Shown piece by piece: positions 53,558 to 63,493 of a DNA stretch of 64,000 nucleotides; within the stretch, counting starts at the first letter, position 1; each line of letters begins with the position of its first letter. Source of the DNA: an uncultured Anaerolineae bacterium. GTDB lineage: Bacteria; Chloroflexota; Anaerolineae; Aggregatilineales; Phototrophicaceae. The stretch is from positions 1-64,000 of the forward strand of contig CAKQCB010000005.1 of NCBI GenBank assembly GCA_934216615.1, in the 5' to 3' direction. A program made the translations under genes and the position numbers. The notes under the pieces were generated by a model. That model saw only the letters and a program-made list of their open reading frames with translations, made no database searches and had not been told where the DNA came from.

Positions 53558-54892
53558 ATGATACAAAAAATCTTAACGCTTGCGCGTAACGACCTATATA
53601 TCACGTTCTCCGACCGTAACCTCATTCTCATCATGTTGGTGACACCTTTAGCCTTAGCCACGATTATCGGGCTGGCTTTCAGTGGCATCACCAGCGGGGG
53701 AAGTGGAGGCATCACCAATATTCCAGTGGCGATTGTGAATCACGATCAGCCCATCAGTTTCAGCGGGCAAAACATCGCCTATGGTGATCAGATCGAGCAG
53801 ATTCTGGTCCCGCCTGCAGATATTACCGAAGAAGAACGCGAAGAAAATCAACTGTGGCAACTGTTAAACGCGGTCGTCGTCGAAGATGAAGCCACCGCGC
53901 GCGCGGGTGTAGAAGACGGTACATATACAGCCGCCATCATCATCCCCGCAAACCTGACTTCACAAATCGCGCCTTCTCAAAATTCGCTTGACTTAGGCAA
54001 CGCAACCATCGAGTTATTCACCAGCCCCGCGTCGCCCACCTATGCCAGCGTCGTCAAAAGTGTGATGGAAAGCATCACCACCCAAATTTCTACAGGCAAC
54101 ATCACGATTGCCGCCGTGATCAATGCGTTGATTGAACGTGCTACCAGCGATATAGAGTTTGGCTTGCAATTTGCAGCCTCATCTACCGATGGCAGTTTCC
54201 AGCCAAATTTTGCCCCTGCTTTCACCCCCACTCAGCAGATTCGCATCAACCAACAAACCAGCTCGGGGGCACAATCGACGTTTAACCCGTTCATCTTCTT
54301 CGGCACAGGGCAAGCCGTTTTCTTCATGATGTTCACGGCGATGGCGCTCTCCAACAACATTTTATATGAGCGTAAACAAGGGACACTGGCGCGTTTATTT
54401 GCGACCCCAACCTCTCGCAGTGCCATCCTATTCGGCAAGTTATTGGGCGCCCTGGTGACGTGTGTCGTTCAAGTCTTGCTACTGTTATTCTTCCTCACGC
54501 TGATCAACGGGCTTTTATCCGGTTCATTCACCCTCATCTTCGGCAGTAACTTCTTCGGCCTCGTGTTGGTGATCTTCAGCGTGTCCATCGCCGCTGTAGG
54601 GCTGGGCGCAGTCATTTCGTCGCTCTCGAAAACCCCTGAATTTGGCAACATCGTCGGAAGTCTCATCACTATGGCGATGGGTATCTTCGGCGGTGCATTC
54701 TTTGATGTCAGCGCCATCGGCCCATTTTCGATCATCAGCCGTTTAACGATTAATTATTGGGGAGTCAATGCTTTCACGCGACTTTCGCAGGGGAATAATG
54801 ACATCCTGCTCAATGTAGGTGTGTTACTGGGCATTGGGGCAGTCCTGTTTGGCATTGGGCTGTTCATCTTCAACCGTCGCTTGGAGGTATAA
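53558..54892 (+). CDS. ABC-2 exporter permease (first)
   Basis: 444 residues. A cytoplasmic N-terminus is followed by one transmembrane helix (IMLVTPLALATIIGLAF), an extracellular ~220-residue loop (VPVAIVNHDQPI ..., typical of ABC2_membrane_3), and five more helices ending SRLTINYWGVNAFTRLSQG...LFGIGLFIFNRRLEV. Forms the membrane part with the neighbouring permease. The exported substrate is unknown. Confidence 0.92.
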   Translation: MIQKILTLARNDLYITFSDRNLILIMLVTPLALATIIGLAFSGITSGGSGGITNIPVAIVNHDQPISFSGQNIAYGDQIEQILVPPADITEEEREENQLWQLLNAVVVEDEATARAGVEDGTYTAAIIIPANLTSQIAPSQNSLDLGNATIELFTSPASPTYASVVKSVMESITTQISTGNITIAAVINALIERATSDIEFGLQFAASSTDGSFQPNFAPAFTPTQQIRINQQTSSGAQSTFNPFIFFGTGQAVFFMMFTAMALSNNILYERKQGTLARLFATPTSRSAILFGKLLGALVTCVVQVLLLLFFLTLINGLLSGSFTLIFGSNFFGLVLVIFSVSIAAVGLGAVISSLSKTPEFGNIVGSLITMAMGIFGGAFFDVSAIGPFSIISRLTINYWGVNAFTRLSQGNNDILLNVGVLLGIGAVLFGIGLFIFNRRLEV

Positions 54893-54894
54893 CA

Positions 54895-56154
54895 ATGCGT
54901 CGTACACTTGATATCGCACTGAACGAACTACGCATCATCTTTCAAGACCCGGGCATTTGGATCAACTTGGTCGTTGTCCCTCTGGTGATCACTTTTGCCG
55001 TCAGTTTTGCAACGGGCGGTCTGAATACGACTTCCGAAGGGATTAATTACATCAATGTAGATGTGATCGACTACGACCAGACGGCGCTCTCTGCCGACCT
55101 TCAACAGCGCTTGGTCGAAGCGAATGAGGTCCTTCGTCTGTGTGTTGACGCGACCACTTCCGACGAAGCATGTAATTTAGAAGATCAACCCTTAACGTTA
55201 GCGTTGGCGAGAGAACGCCTTGAAGACAGCGCCACCGGCGCAATCATCGAAATTCCCGCAGGCTTTGAAAACGGCGTTGATCAAGGTGAAGAAGTCGAAT
55301 TAACCTTCATTTCAAATACCAATGCCGCCACGCCCAGCTTGACGTTACAAGCGTTGCAAACGGCGATCACCTACATCACCAGTATTTATACGACGGTCAA
55401 CGTGAGCGAAAACGTCATAGACGACATCTCATTTTTAACCTTCGAAGATGAGGCTGAACGGGCGGATTTCATCAATAACATTCGTATTCAAGCCGAAACG
55501 TTATGGCAAGAACCGCTGATCACCTTAAGTGAGTCTTCGCCCGAAGTGAACGGTGAGCAGGTGAACATGGGGTTTGCCCAGTCCGTCCCCGGCATTGGCA
55601 GTATGTACGTGCTCTTTGCCGTGACGCCGTTGGTCACAGCGATTTTGCGCGACCGTAAACTGTGGACGCTTCAACGCTTAATGACCATGCCCTTAAGCCG
55701 CGCAGAAATTTTAGGCGGTAAACTGCTCGGTTACTTTGTCGTGGGGGTGATTCAACTCGCCATCATCTTTGGTTTTGGCTACCTGATGGGCTTGCGTTAC
55801 GGAAGCGATCCGCTGGCGCTGATTTTGACCATGATCGCTTACATCTTCGCCGTGACAGGCTTATCCCTGTTCTTGTCTACCATCGTCAAGAATGAGACGC
55901 AAGCCTCCAGCATCACCCTGCTTGCCACGCTGACGTTAGCGCCGTTAGGCGGTGCATGGTGGCCGTTAGAAATCGTCCCAAGCTGGATGCGCACCGTTGG
56001 TCACATCTCACCGATTGCATGGGCGATGGATGCATACGGCGCTTTAATCTATCGCGATGCAGGGCTGGCGGGGGTGATTATCCCCGTGATCGCGCTGTTA
56101 ATCATGGCGGTAATCTTCTTTGTCATCGGCATCAAGCGCTTCAAATTTGAATAG
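54895..56154 (+). CDS. ABC-2 exporter permease (second)
   Basis: 419 residues, starting 2 bases after the first permease's stop, so translation is coupled. Same architecture: N-terminal helix (NLVVVPLVITFAVSFAT), large external loop with a D-Y-D-Q segment, and C-terminal helices (LGGKLLGYFVVGVIQLAIIFGFGYLM, PSWMRTVGHISPIAWAMDAY). It pairs with the first permease as a heterodimer. Substrate unknown. Confidence 0.92.
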   Translation: MRRTLDIALNELRIIFQDPGIWINLVVVPLVITFAVSFATGGLNTTSEGINYINVDVIDYDQTALSADLQQRLVEANEVLRLCVDATTSDEACNLEDQPLTLALARERLEDSATGAIIEIPAGFENGVDQGEEVELTFISNTNAATPSLTLQALQTAITYITSIYTTVNVSENVIDDISFLTFEDEAERADFINNIRIQAETLWQEPLITLSESSPEVNGEQVNMGFAQSVPGIGSMYVLFAVTPLVTAILRDRKLWTLQRLMTMPLSRAEILGGKLLGYFVVGVIQLAIIFGFGYLMGLRYGSDPLALILTMIAYIFAVTGLSLFLSTIVKNETQASSITLLATLTLAPLGGAWWPLEIVPSWMRTVGHISPIAWAMDAYGALIYRDAGLAGVIIPVIALLIMAVIFFVIGIKRFKFE

Positions 56155-56181
56155 GCGCTCACCCGCACACAGTCTCTAAAA

Positions 56182-56225
56182 AAACAGCCTCAGTCCAAAA
56201 TAGGGTGAGGCTGTTTGCTTTTTAG
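56182..56225 (+). terminator. Terminator of the ABC exporter operon
   Basis: Stem AAACAGCCTCA/TGAGGCTGTTT (56182-56192 and 56206-56216), then GCTTTTTA. It falls between the convergent exporter operon and the lipoprotein gene on the minus strand. Confidence 0.8.
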
Positions 56226-56226
56226 C

Positions 56227-57069
56227 TTATGAGCCTAACGTGTCGGCCAACCATTGAATCAACCGATCTGTGATTGCGGGGCTAGACTGGATCAACGATG
56301 CGCCCGCTTCGCCATCCAGCGCTTCATACACCACCGCGCCCCGTGCATTAGCGCGGATTTGGTTCGCAACGGTTTCATCTGCTGTGCTCGAAACCAAATA
56401 CATCGGACGTGGGTTATACCGAAACACGGCTTCGTTCAACCCGGTTTGTAAAAGTGGGCTGAACATCACCAAGGCGTCGCACAGTAAATCATTCGCACAC
56501 CCGACCAAGCCGATATCCGCGCCTTCGAGCGCCCCAATCACCACAATTTGTCCCGGGTCAACGCTGCCTGTCTCAGATAATGACCGTAGCACTGCTTGAA
56601 AATCTTCTAAAACAGAGTCGGTTTGTCGGTCAACGGTGATCGACAGCACCGTATACCCTGCCGATTGCAACCGCAGAGGCAAATCTAACCATGTCGTTCG
56701 GTCAGGCGCTAACAACATGATGCCCGGACGGCGTTCATTTAACAGGTTATTGTACAGTTCACCGCTCAACACCCCGCGTGTGGTGGTGATCTCCACGCCG
56801 ATGCCCCCTGTCAAACTTTCGGAATCGGTGACATAGCGCGGGGGCATATTACCACCGCTTGGCAAAGAAGCGGCCGTCGGGTCGTTATACCCCATCGCAA
56901 AAGAGAGCGTCGGCTCATTCAGCGCCGGAAGTAAAAAGGGGGTTGGCAAATTGACTGGTCGGGGTGTTTCCGTCGGTAACAGCAAACTTGTCCCACTGCA
57001 TGCAGACAAAAAACACCCGATGAACAGGATGCTTAAGCGTGCAACCCACACAAAATTTGATCGTTTCAT
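56227..57069 (-). CDS. Lipoprotein with alpha/beta-hydrolase-like fold, no nucleophile
   Basis: 280 residues. A lipobox FLSAC at ~21-25 marks a lipid-anchored surface protein. Strand-helix order (RRPGIMLLAPDRTTWLDLPLRLQSAGYTVLSITVD ... IVVIGALEGADIGL ... RPMYLVSSTADETV) follows the alpha/beta-hydrolase plan. At the nucleophile elbow G-x-S-x-G becomes GALEG (Ser to Leu), and the final His position reads GEAGAS. So it is probably a non-catalytic binding member. ATG overlaps the methyltransferase stop by 4 bases. Confidence 0.75.
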   Translation of the reverse strand: MKRSNFVWVARLSILFIGCFLSACSGTSLLLPTETPRPVNLPTPFLLPALNEPTLSFAMGYNDPTAASLPSGGNMPPRYVTDSESLTGGIGVEITTTRGVLSGELYNNLLNERRPGIMLLAPDRTTWLDLPLRLQSAGYTVLSITVDRQTDSVLEDFQAVLRSLSETGSVDPGQIVVIGALEGADIGLVGCANDLLCDALVMFSPLLQTGLNEAVFRYNPRPMYLVSSTADETVANQIRANARGAVVYEALDGEAGASLIQSSPAITDRLIQWLADTLGS

Positions 57070-57839
57070 TTTCTTCTTGCGATGAAGATCATTCGCGGAA
57101 CGCCATCTTCAAACGGCATACCATCAAAATCCCCCATCACGGCTTCAACTTCAAACCCAACAGATTCAAGCAACAATTCCAACTCACGTCGGAAGAAATA
57201 ATACAAACGCACAGGCACAAAAGTGCGGATCACGCGCCCTTCGTCATCAATTTCATCATAGACCCATTTCACATCCATGATCTGTTCAACCCGATCCAAG
57301 CGACTGATCGACTGTTGAATCACCAGATGCCCAGTATCGCGGTCGATGAAATCGCGCTCGTAGGTCAGCGTCTCGGTATCCTGAGCGCTGAAGGCTTCGC
57401 CCGCATTCGGCAAATCCAAGAGCAAGACCCCACCCGCGTTCAACCCATCATGAATCCGTTTGAGCAGTTTGCGTTGGTCATCTTCTTCGGTGAAGTGCAT
57501 GAAGGTGTTATACGGCACAATGGCGCAGTTGAACTGTTCGCTCAACTTCACCTTGAGCGCGTCGCCTTGATGGAAAAATAAAGTTTTTCCCAAAACCGCC
57601 TGTACTTTGGGGTTAGCGGTGGCGCGGTCTAACATCGCCTTTTCGATCTCAATCCCATGTACATGATGATCTTGCGCGGCGAGTTGGGCGGCAAGGCGAC
57701 CCGTTCCACTGCCGACCACCAGCACAGGCCCGCCAATCTCATCGACGATGCTGTCATAAAAAGCGAAGTCCTCGTCTTTATCCCAGTGTTCAGAATCATA
57801 GTAACGGGCAATTCGAGCGTAGAAAGAAGTTGTACTCAT
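57066..57839 (-). CDS. Class I SAM-dependent methyltransferase
   Basis: 257 residues. SAM site: PVLVVGSGTGRLAAQLAA (motif I), HGIEIEKAML (acidic residue after strand 2), FNCAIVPYNTFMHF and GGVLLLDLPNAG. The rest is the Rossmann-like methyltransferase_25 fold. Substrate unknown. It overlaps both neighbours by 4 bases (ATGA), so three genes (enoyl-CoA hydratase, methyltransferase, lipoprotein) are translationally coupled. Confidence 0.9.
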   Translation of the reverse strand: MSTTSFYARIARYYDSEHWDKDEDFAFYDSIVDEIGGPVLVVGSGTGRLAAQLAAQDHHVHGIEIEKAMLDRATANPKVQAVLGKTLFFHQGDALKVKLSEQFNCAIVPYNTFMHFTEEDDQRKLLKRIHDGLNAGGVLLLDLPNAGEAFSAQDTETLTYERDFIDRDTGHLVIQQSISRLDRVEQIMDVKWVYDEIDDEGRVIRTFVPVRLYYFFRRELELLLESVGFEVEAVMGDFDGMPFEDGVPRMIFIARRK

Positions 57840-58618
57840 GTATGTTTTCTCGTGCGTTGATTAAATGCTTGCATCGCTTGGCGGTGTGCATCGCCGACCC
57901 ATAACGCGGGGAATAAATCCGCTTCGGTGGCGAATGCGTCTGCTTCTGATTGTACCAAATTTGCCCGCGCCAATTGTTTGATTGCGCGTAACACCTGCGC
58001 GTCTAACTGCGTGAGTTGACGCGCCCATTCGAGCGCGGCGGGGTATACCTCACCCGCAGGCACGACCCGATTCACCAACCCCAACGTCTGTAATTGTGCG
58101 GGAAGCATCGGCTGAGCATCGAGTAAAATTTCTAACCCGCGCGTGTAGCCAACTAACCGCAACAAACGCTGCCCCCCACCCCAACCGGGGATCAATCCGC
58201 GTTTCGCCTGTACAAAGCCGATGCGCGTGTTTTCGTCAATCACGCGCAAATCACAAGCGACGGCAATTTCACTTCCGCCCCCCAACGCGAAGCCATTGAT
58301 CGCGGCGATGACAGGAATCGGCAAGTTTTCTAGCGCCGACAGCGCACCCTGCATAATGTGAGTAAACTCGCGCGCGCCGTCTTCGGTGGTCAGCGTCGCC
58401 AAGTCGGTGAGGTCGCCCCCGCTACAAAAAGATTGCGTACCTGCGCCCGTGACGATCACCACACGCACCGCTGGCATGTGATGAATCGCGTTCACCTGTT
58501 CAGCAAACGCGCGCATCGTGGCTAAATCCAACGCATTTCGCACATGAGGACGGTTAAACGTCACCACGCCGATCTGCTCATCTATGACAGTCCATAACAA
58601 AGTCGGTTCGTTCATCAT
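57836..58618 (-). CDS. Enoyl-CoA hydratase/isomerase family protein
   Basis: 260 residues. The crotonase fold is clear: N-terminal VVTFNRPHVRNALDLATMRAF, oxyanion-hole region VTGAGTQSFCSGGDLTDL, and IPVIAAINGFALGGGSEIAVACDLRVIDENTRIGFVQAKRGLIPGWGGGQRLLRLVG. It likely adds water to, or isomerises, an enoyl-CoA thioester. A precise substrate is not evident. First gene of a three-gene coupled operon. The start ATG at 58618 has only a poor ribosome site. A second ATG follows directly at 58615. Confidence 0.92.
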   Translation of the reverse strand: MMNEPTLLWTVIDEQIGVVTFNRPHVRNALDLATMRAFAEQVNAIHHMPAVRVVIVTGAGTQSFCSGGDLTDLATLTTEDGAREFTHIMQGALSALENLPIPVIAAINGFALGGGSEIAVACDLRVIDENTRIGFVQAKRGLIPGWGGGQRLLRLVGYTRGLEILLDAQPMLPAQLQTLGLVNRVVPAGEVYPAALEWARQLTQLDAQVLRAIKQLARANLVQSEADAFATEADLFPALWVGDAHRQAMQAFNQRTRKHT

Positions 58619-58835
58619 GAAGATGAGTCTAGCAAGATTGGTTATGTTTTGTCAGGTTGAAGATTTCATTTTTTGCGTTCAAAAATAAATTCTTGCATAG
58701 CGAATCCGCTGATTTCCATACGCCATTTGCGTTAGAACCGTAGCCTCTGATACAATGCCCAACGTCTCGTCTACACCAAAACGCCGCTTGCGGCGATTTG
58801 TTTGTAAGGAGCTAAACATAATTTTGAGAGTGCCT

Positions 58836-60209
58836 ATGCGACATCCAAAAATTGGTCTTATCCTTGCAGTGATGCTTGGACTTCTCCTCTCTGTTTCAGC
58901 GCTTTATGCGGAACCCTCTGCTCAAGGGGGTGGCATTGATACCACCACAACCTCAACTGTAAACTTAAGAAGTGGGCCGGGGACGGATTGGCGTATCATC
59001 ACGTCATTACCTGCGGGAACCCCCTTCCGTGTCGGGGGTCGTGCCAATGGTGATTATTGGCTGCGGGGCATCACTTCAAGTGGTGAAGTGGGCTGGGTCG
59101 CCATTGATGGTTTGGCCGTCAGCGCTGACCAAATCGCCTCTCTACCTTATATGTGGGCAGATGATCCCTTCAATTTAGCCCCGCCGGGTGGAGCACCTGC
59201 GCCCGTCGATCAGCCTGCTGAACAACCTGTCCAAGTTGCACCGACGCCAGTGCCGACAACCGCGCCTGTTGTGAACACGGCGCCAACACGCGGGTTTGCC
59301 TACGGTGGGCACGTTCAAGCCTTTGGCGACTACGCCGCCCAACAAATGCAGTTGGCAGGGATGACTTGGGTGAAACGTCAAGTACGTTACACCTTAGGGC
59401 AAGACCCTAGCACCATCGCCGGTTGGATCAACGATGCCCATGCACGCGGTTTCCGCATTTTGCTGGGTGTTTTAGGGGAACCTCAACAACTTTATAACGA
59501 AGGTTATTTTGAAACCTATGCCAACTTCCTCGCAGGTCTGGCCGTTCTCGGCGCTGACGGTGTGGAAGTCTGGAATGAACCGAATATCGACCGTGAATGG
59601 CCTGCGGGAAGCATCAACCCTGCAAGCTATGTCGATCTTTTGCGCGTCAGCTATAACGCCGTCAAAGCGGCCAACCCGAACACTCTCGTGATCAGCGGTG
59701 CGCCTGCGCCTACAGGTTATTTTGGCGGTTGTACAGGCGCTGGTTGTGATGATAACTATTACATTCAGGGCATGTTCGCCGCTGGCGCCGCCAATTACAT
59801 GGACTGCCTCGGCATCCACTATAACGAAGGCATTTTGCCCCCCAACGCAACCCAAGGGGACCCGCGTGGAAGCAGTGATCACTATTCCCGCTACTTCCGC
59901 TCGATGATAAATACTTATGTCAATGCCTCGGGCGGTCGCCGTCCGCTGTGCTTCACAGAGATGGGCTATCTCTCTGGTGATGGTTACCCCCCATTACCCG
60001 GCGCATTTGGATGGGCCGAAAACGTCACCGTTGAACAACAAGCTCAATGGTTAGACCAAGCCGTTACACTCGCTTCTCAAAGTGGACGGGTTCGCTTATT
60101 CATCATTTGGAACATCGACTTCACCACCTACGACAGTGACCCCCAAGCTGGGTTTGCCATCATCCGACCCGGTGGCGGCTGTCCCGCATGCGAGCTTCTG
60201 GGAAGCTAA
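58836..60209 (+). CDS. Secreted SH3b + clan GH-A-like glycosidase protein
   Basis: 457 residues. A signal peptide (IGLILAVMLGLLLSVSALYA) precedes an SH3b domain (VNLRSGPGTDWRIITSLPAG ... WLRGITSSGEVGWV), a Pro/Val-rich linker, and a ~300-residue TIM-barrel-like domain with GVEVWNEPNIDREW (acid/base Glu in N-E-P) and LCFTEMGYLS (probable nucleophile Glu). This arrangement suits clan GH-A glycosidases. Substrate unknown. ATG 58836 with GAGAG 5 bases upstream is favoured, though an in-frame TTG at 58824 has a farther AAGGAG. First of three related surface proteins. Confidence 0.85.
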   Translation: MRHPKIGLILAVMLGLLLSVSALYAEPSAQGGGIDTTTTSTVNLRSGPGTDWRIITSLPAGTPFRVGGRANGDYWLRGITSSGEVGWVAIDGLAVSADQIASLPYMWADDPFNLAPPGGAPAPVDQPAEQPVQVAPTPVPTTAPVVNTAPTRGFAYGGHVQAFGDYAAQQMQLAGMTWVKRQVRYTLGQDPSTIAGWINDAHARGFRILLGVLGEPQQLYNEGYFETYANFLAGLAVLGADGVEVWNEPNIDREWPAGSINPASYVDLLRVSYNAVKAANPNTLVISGAPAPTGYFGGCTGAGCDDNYYIQGMFAAGAANYMDCLGIHYNEGILPPNATQGDPRGSSDHYSRYFRSMINTYVNASGGRRPLCFTEMGYLSGDGYPPLPGAFGWAENVTVEQQAQWLDQAVTLASQSGRVRLFIIWNIDFTTYDSDPQAGFAIIRPGGGCPACELLGS

Positions 60210-60223
60210 ATCACGACCTTACG

Positions 60224-60261
60224 TTCACAGCATGTCTGTTTTAATATGGACATGCTGTGAA
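60224..60261. repeat. Inverted repeat between the glycosidase-like genes
   Basis: Perfect 13-bp arms TTCACAGCATGTC/GACATGCTGTGAA (60224-60236 and 60249-60261). No T-tract follows, so it may be an RNA processing or stabilising hairpin. Confidence 0.6.
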
Positions 60262-60368
60262 TACTGTGATTGCTCCGAGCGATACCCATCATGCCCTCAT
60301 CGCCAACACCTTTTCGCTCAGTAACACACCCCAGCCACCCAATAATGTAAGTTCATTCAGGAATTTCC

Positions 60369-63362
60369 ATGACCGAACAAAACCACAAATCAACAGGGGA
60401 AACCGACTCGTTATCGGCTGTACCACCCACTCCAGAGGCGGACACAGGAACCTTTGATTTTGATGACATCGCCTCTCAAGAGGAAGTTCGCCAAACAGGG
60501 ACGTATTACGCCGTTCCACCGCGTCCAGCGCCTAAAAAATCGGGCGGGATTGGATGTTGGCTCACGGCTTTAGCCAGCCTTTTCTTTGCGGCCATTCTCG
60601 TTGGGGTTGGGCTATTTCTTCCGCCCATCAGCTTATATGATCGGCTTTTTGGAACCCAATACACCCCGCTTTCAAGCGAAACCAATGCGTTACAAGAAGA
60701 TGGGATCACCTTCGCGGTATACAGCGAATCGATTCCACAGGATTACGGCGTTGCGTTGACCAGCTCAACCATGAACAGCTTCTTAGCCAGCACGGAAAAC
60801 AGCGCATCAGCGGCCGCCATCCCGCCGAATCTGGCGTTACAAAGCGCGGTCTACACCATTGAAACAACGGGCAGTCAACCTGCGGATGTCACCCTTGCGG
60901 TGGATATTCCCGCATCGGCACCCCCTGCTGACCTGCTCGATATGTACGGGTTTGATGCCGAAACCAACACGTGGAATTTCATCGCATCGCACCCAACAGG
61001 CAGTCAAATGGTGGCTTCGGTGTCTGAAGTTCCCGACCAGATCGCGTTATTTCAAACCACCGCCGTCAATCAGCCTCGTGTTGTCGTTTCGGTGAGCATC
61101 ACCCAAGAGCTGACGTCCGACGTAGCAAACCTCGCGACGATTATCGCGCCTGCAGGTTTACAACCGACAATTGAGGGTAGCCTCACCGGAAGCCTCGCGG
61201 CAGGTTTTGATCTCAACGCCAATTACTTGGTCATGCCCAGCATCCGCAATTATGTGGATTCGCGCGCCACTGACCCCGATACGATCATCGCCATTTTGAG
61301 CAACCGTGAACTGCGCGCGCGTCACGCCGCCCAGTTAGCCGCGTTTGCCAGCAGTGGTTATGATGGCGTGGTGGTTGATTATCGCGATTTACCCACAGAA
61401 CAACGGGCGAATTTCAGCGCCTTCATTGAAAATCTGCGGGCAGCCTTAGGCAATTCTGGTTTATATCTTGGTGTGGTCGTCCCCGCCGCCGAAAACATCA
61501 CGGGCGAATGGGACACTGGCGCTTATGATTGGGCAGTGATCGGTAGCCAAGCCGACTTTGTCCAAATCGCCCTGCCGATTGATCCGCTGGCATACGCGCC
61601 CGGGTCAGACCGTGTAGTCGAAGCGATGCTCCGTTGGGCAGTGGGTCAGATCGAACGCAGTAAAATCGTCGCCGGTCTGAGCACGCTCTCCATCCAACAA
61701 ACAGGCGATAACTTCACGCCCATCGGGTTTGACCAAGCCTTAGCCGCGCTCGGCAACGTCGATATTGAAGCTCAACTTTCTGAAACTGGAACCATCGAAC
61801 AAGGCGCACAAATCCAAGCGCGTTTGGATGGTCTCTCGGCCATTCCGGGTGTCGATCAAGATTCAGCGCAACCCTATATCGAATATACAGCGGACGGTCA
61901 AAGCACCGTCACACGGATGTGGCTCACCACGCCGGAAGCCTTACGTGCGCGCATGGATCGCACACTGCTTTTCACCCTCAGCGGGGTGGGCTTTGAAGAC
62001 CTGCTCGAAAGTGGTGTTGCCAACGGAATTCTCAACGCCATCCTCGACTACAAATTACAACTGCCGACCCAAGTCCAAGCGCGTCAGTTGGCGTTACGTT
62101 GGACTATCGAAGGGGTCGATGGCATCCTCAGCGAAGTGACGACAGGCTTAAATGAAGCGCTCGTCGCCACCATCGAAGCGCCCGATGGCAACTACGCCAT
62201 CAACGTCGCAGTCATTGATGAAAGCGGTGCGGAAAGTCAACGTGCAGGGGTGGCAGTGGCGTTATTTGCCCCCACCAATACCCCAACGCCCGTTCCAACC
62301 GCGACGCCAACCCCCACCCCACAGCCGACGACCGTTCCGGTACAACAGCAAGCGCCCGTCACCACCGCCAATACTTCAGGAAATAGTGGCGGTGGTGCAG
62401 TCGCCGTGAATAATGCAGGTGCGATTGTCGGTGGCAGTTTTGAATACGGTGGGCATGTCACTTCAACAGCAACAGGCGCGTCAGGACAGATGCGCAGTGC
62501 AGGCATGAACTGGATGAAAGAACAAGTTCGCGTCAGCCAAAGTTGTGGTGGTTTTGATATCGCCGCGAATGCCGTCGCCAACGCGCGCGCGCAAGGGTTC
62601 AAAGTCTTGCTCGGCCTCGTCGGTAGCCCGGGCGAACTCGGCGCGGGCGGGGATGGTTACATTCAGGGTTTCGCCAACTGTATGGGACAAATTGCCTCGC
62701 TCGGCCCAGATGCGATGGAAATTTGGAACGAAGCCAACATTGATCGTGAATGGCCTACAGGCCAGATCAGCGGTGAGTTCTATGTACGCTTACTCGCCGC
62801 GTCATACAATGCCATCAAAGCGACCAATGGCAACGTGATGGTCATCAGCGCAGCGCCCGCGCCGACAGGTGCAGAAGCGGCCTTCCCGGGGCAAGTCATG
62901 AATGATGATAACTGGCTGCGCCAAGTGGTGAACGCAGGCGGTCTCAATTACATGGACTGTGTTGGGGCGCACTACAATGAAGGCATTACCTCACCCGCCG
63001 CCAACGGGGGGGACCCGCGCGATAACTATTACACGCGCTACTTCCTCGGCATGCTCAACACCTATTGGGGCATCACGGGCGGGCAGAGACAAATCTGTTT
63101 TACCGAATTAGGTTTCTTAACGCCTGAAGGCTTCCCACCGTTACCCGCCTATTTCTCTTGGGCACAAAATGTGAGCTTATCGCAACAGGCAGCTTGGCTT
63201 GCAGAAGCGGCGGCGTTGGCTTCTCAAAGTGGGCGTGTACGCTTGATGATTATCTGGAACATCGACTTCAGTAATTATGGCGATGACCCGATGGCGGGTT
63301 ATGCGATCATACGACCCGGGGGCGGTTGCCCTGCCTGTTCGTCACTCGCTTCAGCCCGTTGA
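60369..63362 (+). CDS. Membrane-anchored protein with degenerate GH18-like and GH-A-like domains
   Basis: 997 residues. A cytoplasmic N-terminus with Pro/Glu/Thr-rich segment (1-57) is followed by one transmembrane helix (~58-82). Residues ~235-550 resemble the GH18 (YaaH/chitinase-like) barrel, e.g. SGYDGVVVDYRDLPTEQRANF, but the D-x-x-D-x-D-x-E catalytic Glu is Arg here, so activity is unlikely. A Thr/Pro/Gln-rich linker (~635-665) leads to a C-terminal GH-A-like domain very similar to the previous gene, with IWNEANIDREW (Ala in place of the Pro of N-E-P) and ICFTELGFLT. It may be a wall-binding or remodelling protein. ATG 60369. Confidence 0.8.
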   Translation: MTEQNHKSTGETDSLSAVPPTPEADTGTFDFDDIASQEEVRQTGTYYAVPPRPAPKKSGGIGCWLTALASLFFAAILVGVGLFLPPISLYDRLFGTQYTPLSSETNALQEDGITFAVYSESIPQDYGVALTSSTMNSFLASTENSASAAAIPPNLALQSAVYTIETTGSQPADVTLAVDIPASAPPADLLDMYGFDAETNTWNFIASHPTGSQMVASVSEVPDQIALFQTTAVNQPRVVVSVSITQELTSDVANLATIIAPAGLQPTIEGSLTGSLAAGFDLNANYLVMPSIRNYVDSRATDPDTIIAILSNRELRARHAAQLAAFASSGYDGVVVDYRDLPTEQRANFSAFIENLRAALGNSGLYLGVVVPAAENITGEWDTGAYDWAVIGSQADFVQIALPIDPLAYAPGSDRVVEAMLRWAVGQIERSKIVAGLSTLSIQQTGDNFTPIGFDQALAALGNVDIEAQLSETGTIEQGAQIQARLDGLSAIPGVDQDSAQPYIEYTADGQSTVTRMWLTTPEALRARMDRTLLFTLSGVGFEDLLESGVANGILNAILDYKLQLPTQVQARQLALRWTIEGVDGILSEVTTGLNEALVATIEAPDGNYAINVAVIDESGAESQRAGVAVALFAPTNTPTPVPTATPTPTPQPTTVPVQQQAPVTTANTSGNSGGGAVAVNNAGAIVGGSFEYGGHVTSTATGASGQMRSAGMNWMKEQVRVSQSCGGFDIAANAVANARAQGFKVLLGLVGSPGELGAGGDGYIQGFANCMGQIASLGPDAMEIWNEANIDREWPTGQISGEFYVRLLAASYNAIKATNGNVMVISAAPAPTGAEAAFPGQVMNDDNWLRQVVNAGGLNYMDCVGAHYNEGITSPAANGGDPRDNYYTRYFLGMLNTYWGITGGQRQICFTELGFLTPEGFPPLPAYFSWAQNVSLSQQAAWLAEAAALASQSGRVRLMIIWNIDFSNYGDDPMAGYAIIRPGGGCPACSSLASAR

Positions 63363-63407
63363 CAATCTACATCTATGCGCTATCTTAAGCGCATAAAAAC
63401 TGAATTC

Positions 63408-63438
63408 CCCTAGAGGGGTAACGCTACCCTCTAGGGGC
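63408..63438 (+). terminator. Hairpin between two surface-protein genes
   Basis: Stem CCCCTAGAGGG/CCCTCTAGGGG (63408-63418 and 63428-63438). After it comes CAAAAATT, not a T-tract, so efficient termination is doubtful. Confidence 0.5.
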
Positions 63439-63493
63439 AAAAATTCTGAAACCAACTTGACCTGATCGAAACAGGTCAAAGGAGAGAACGACA

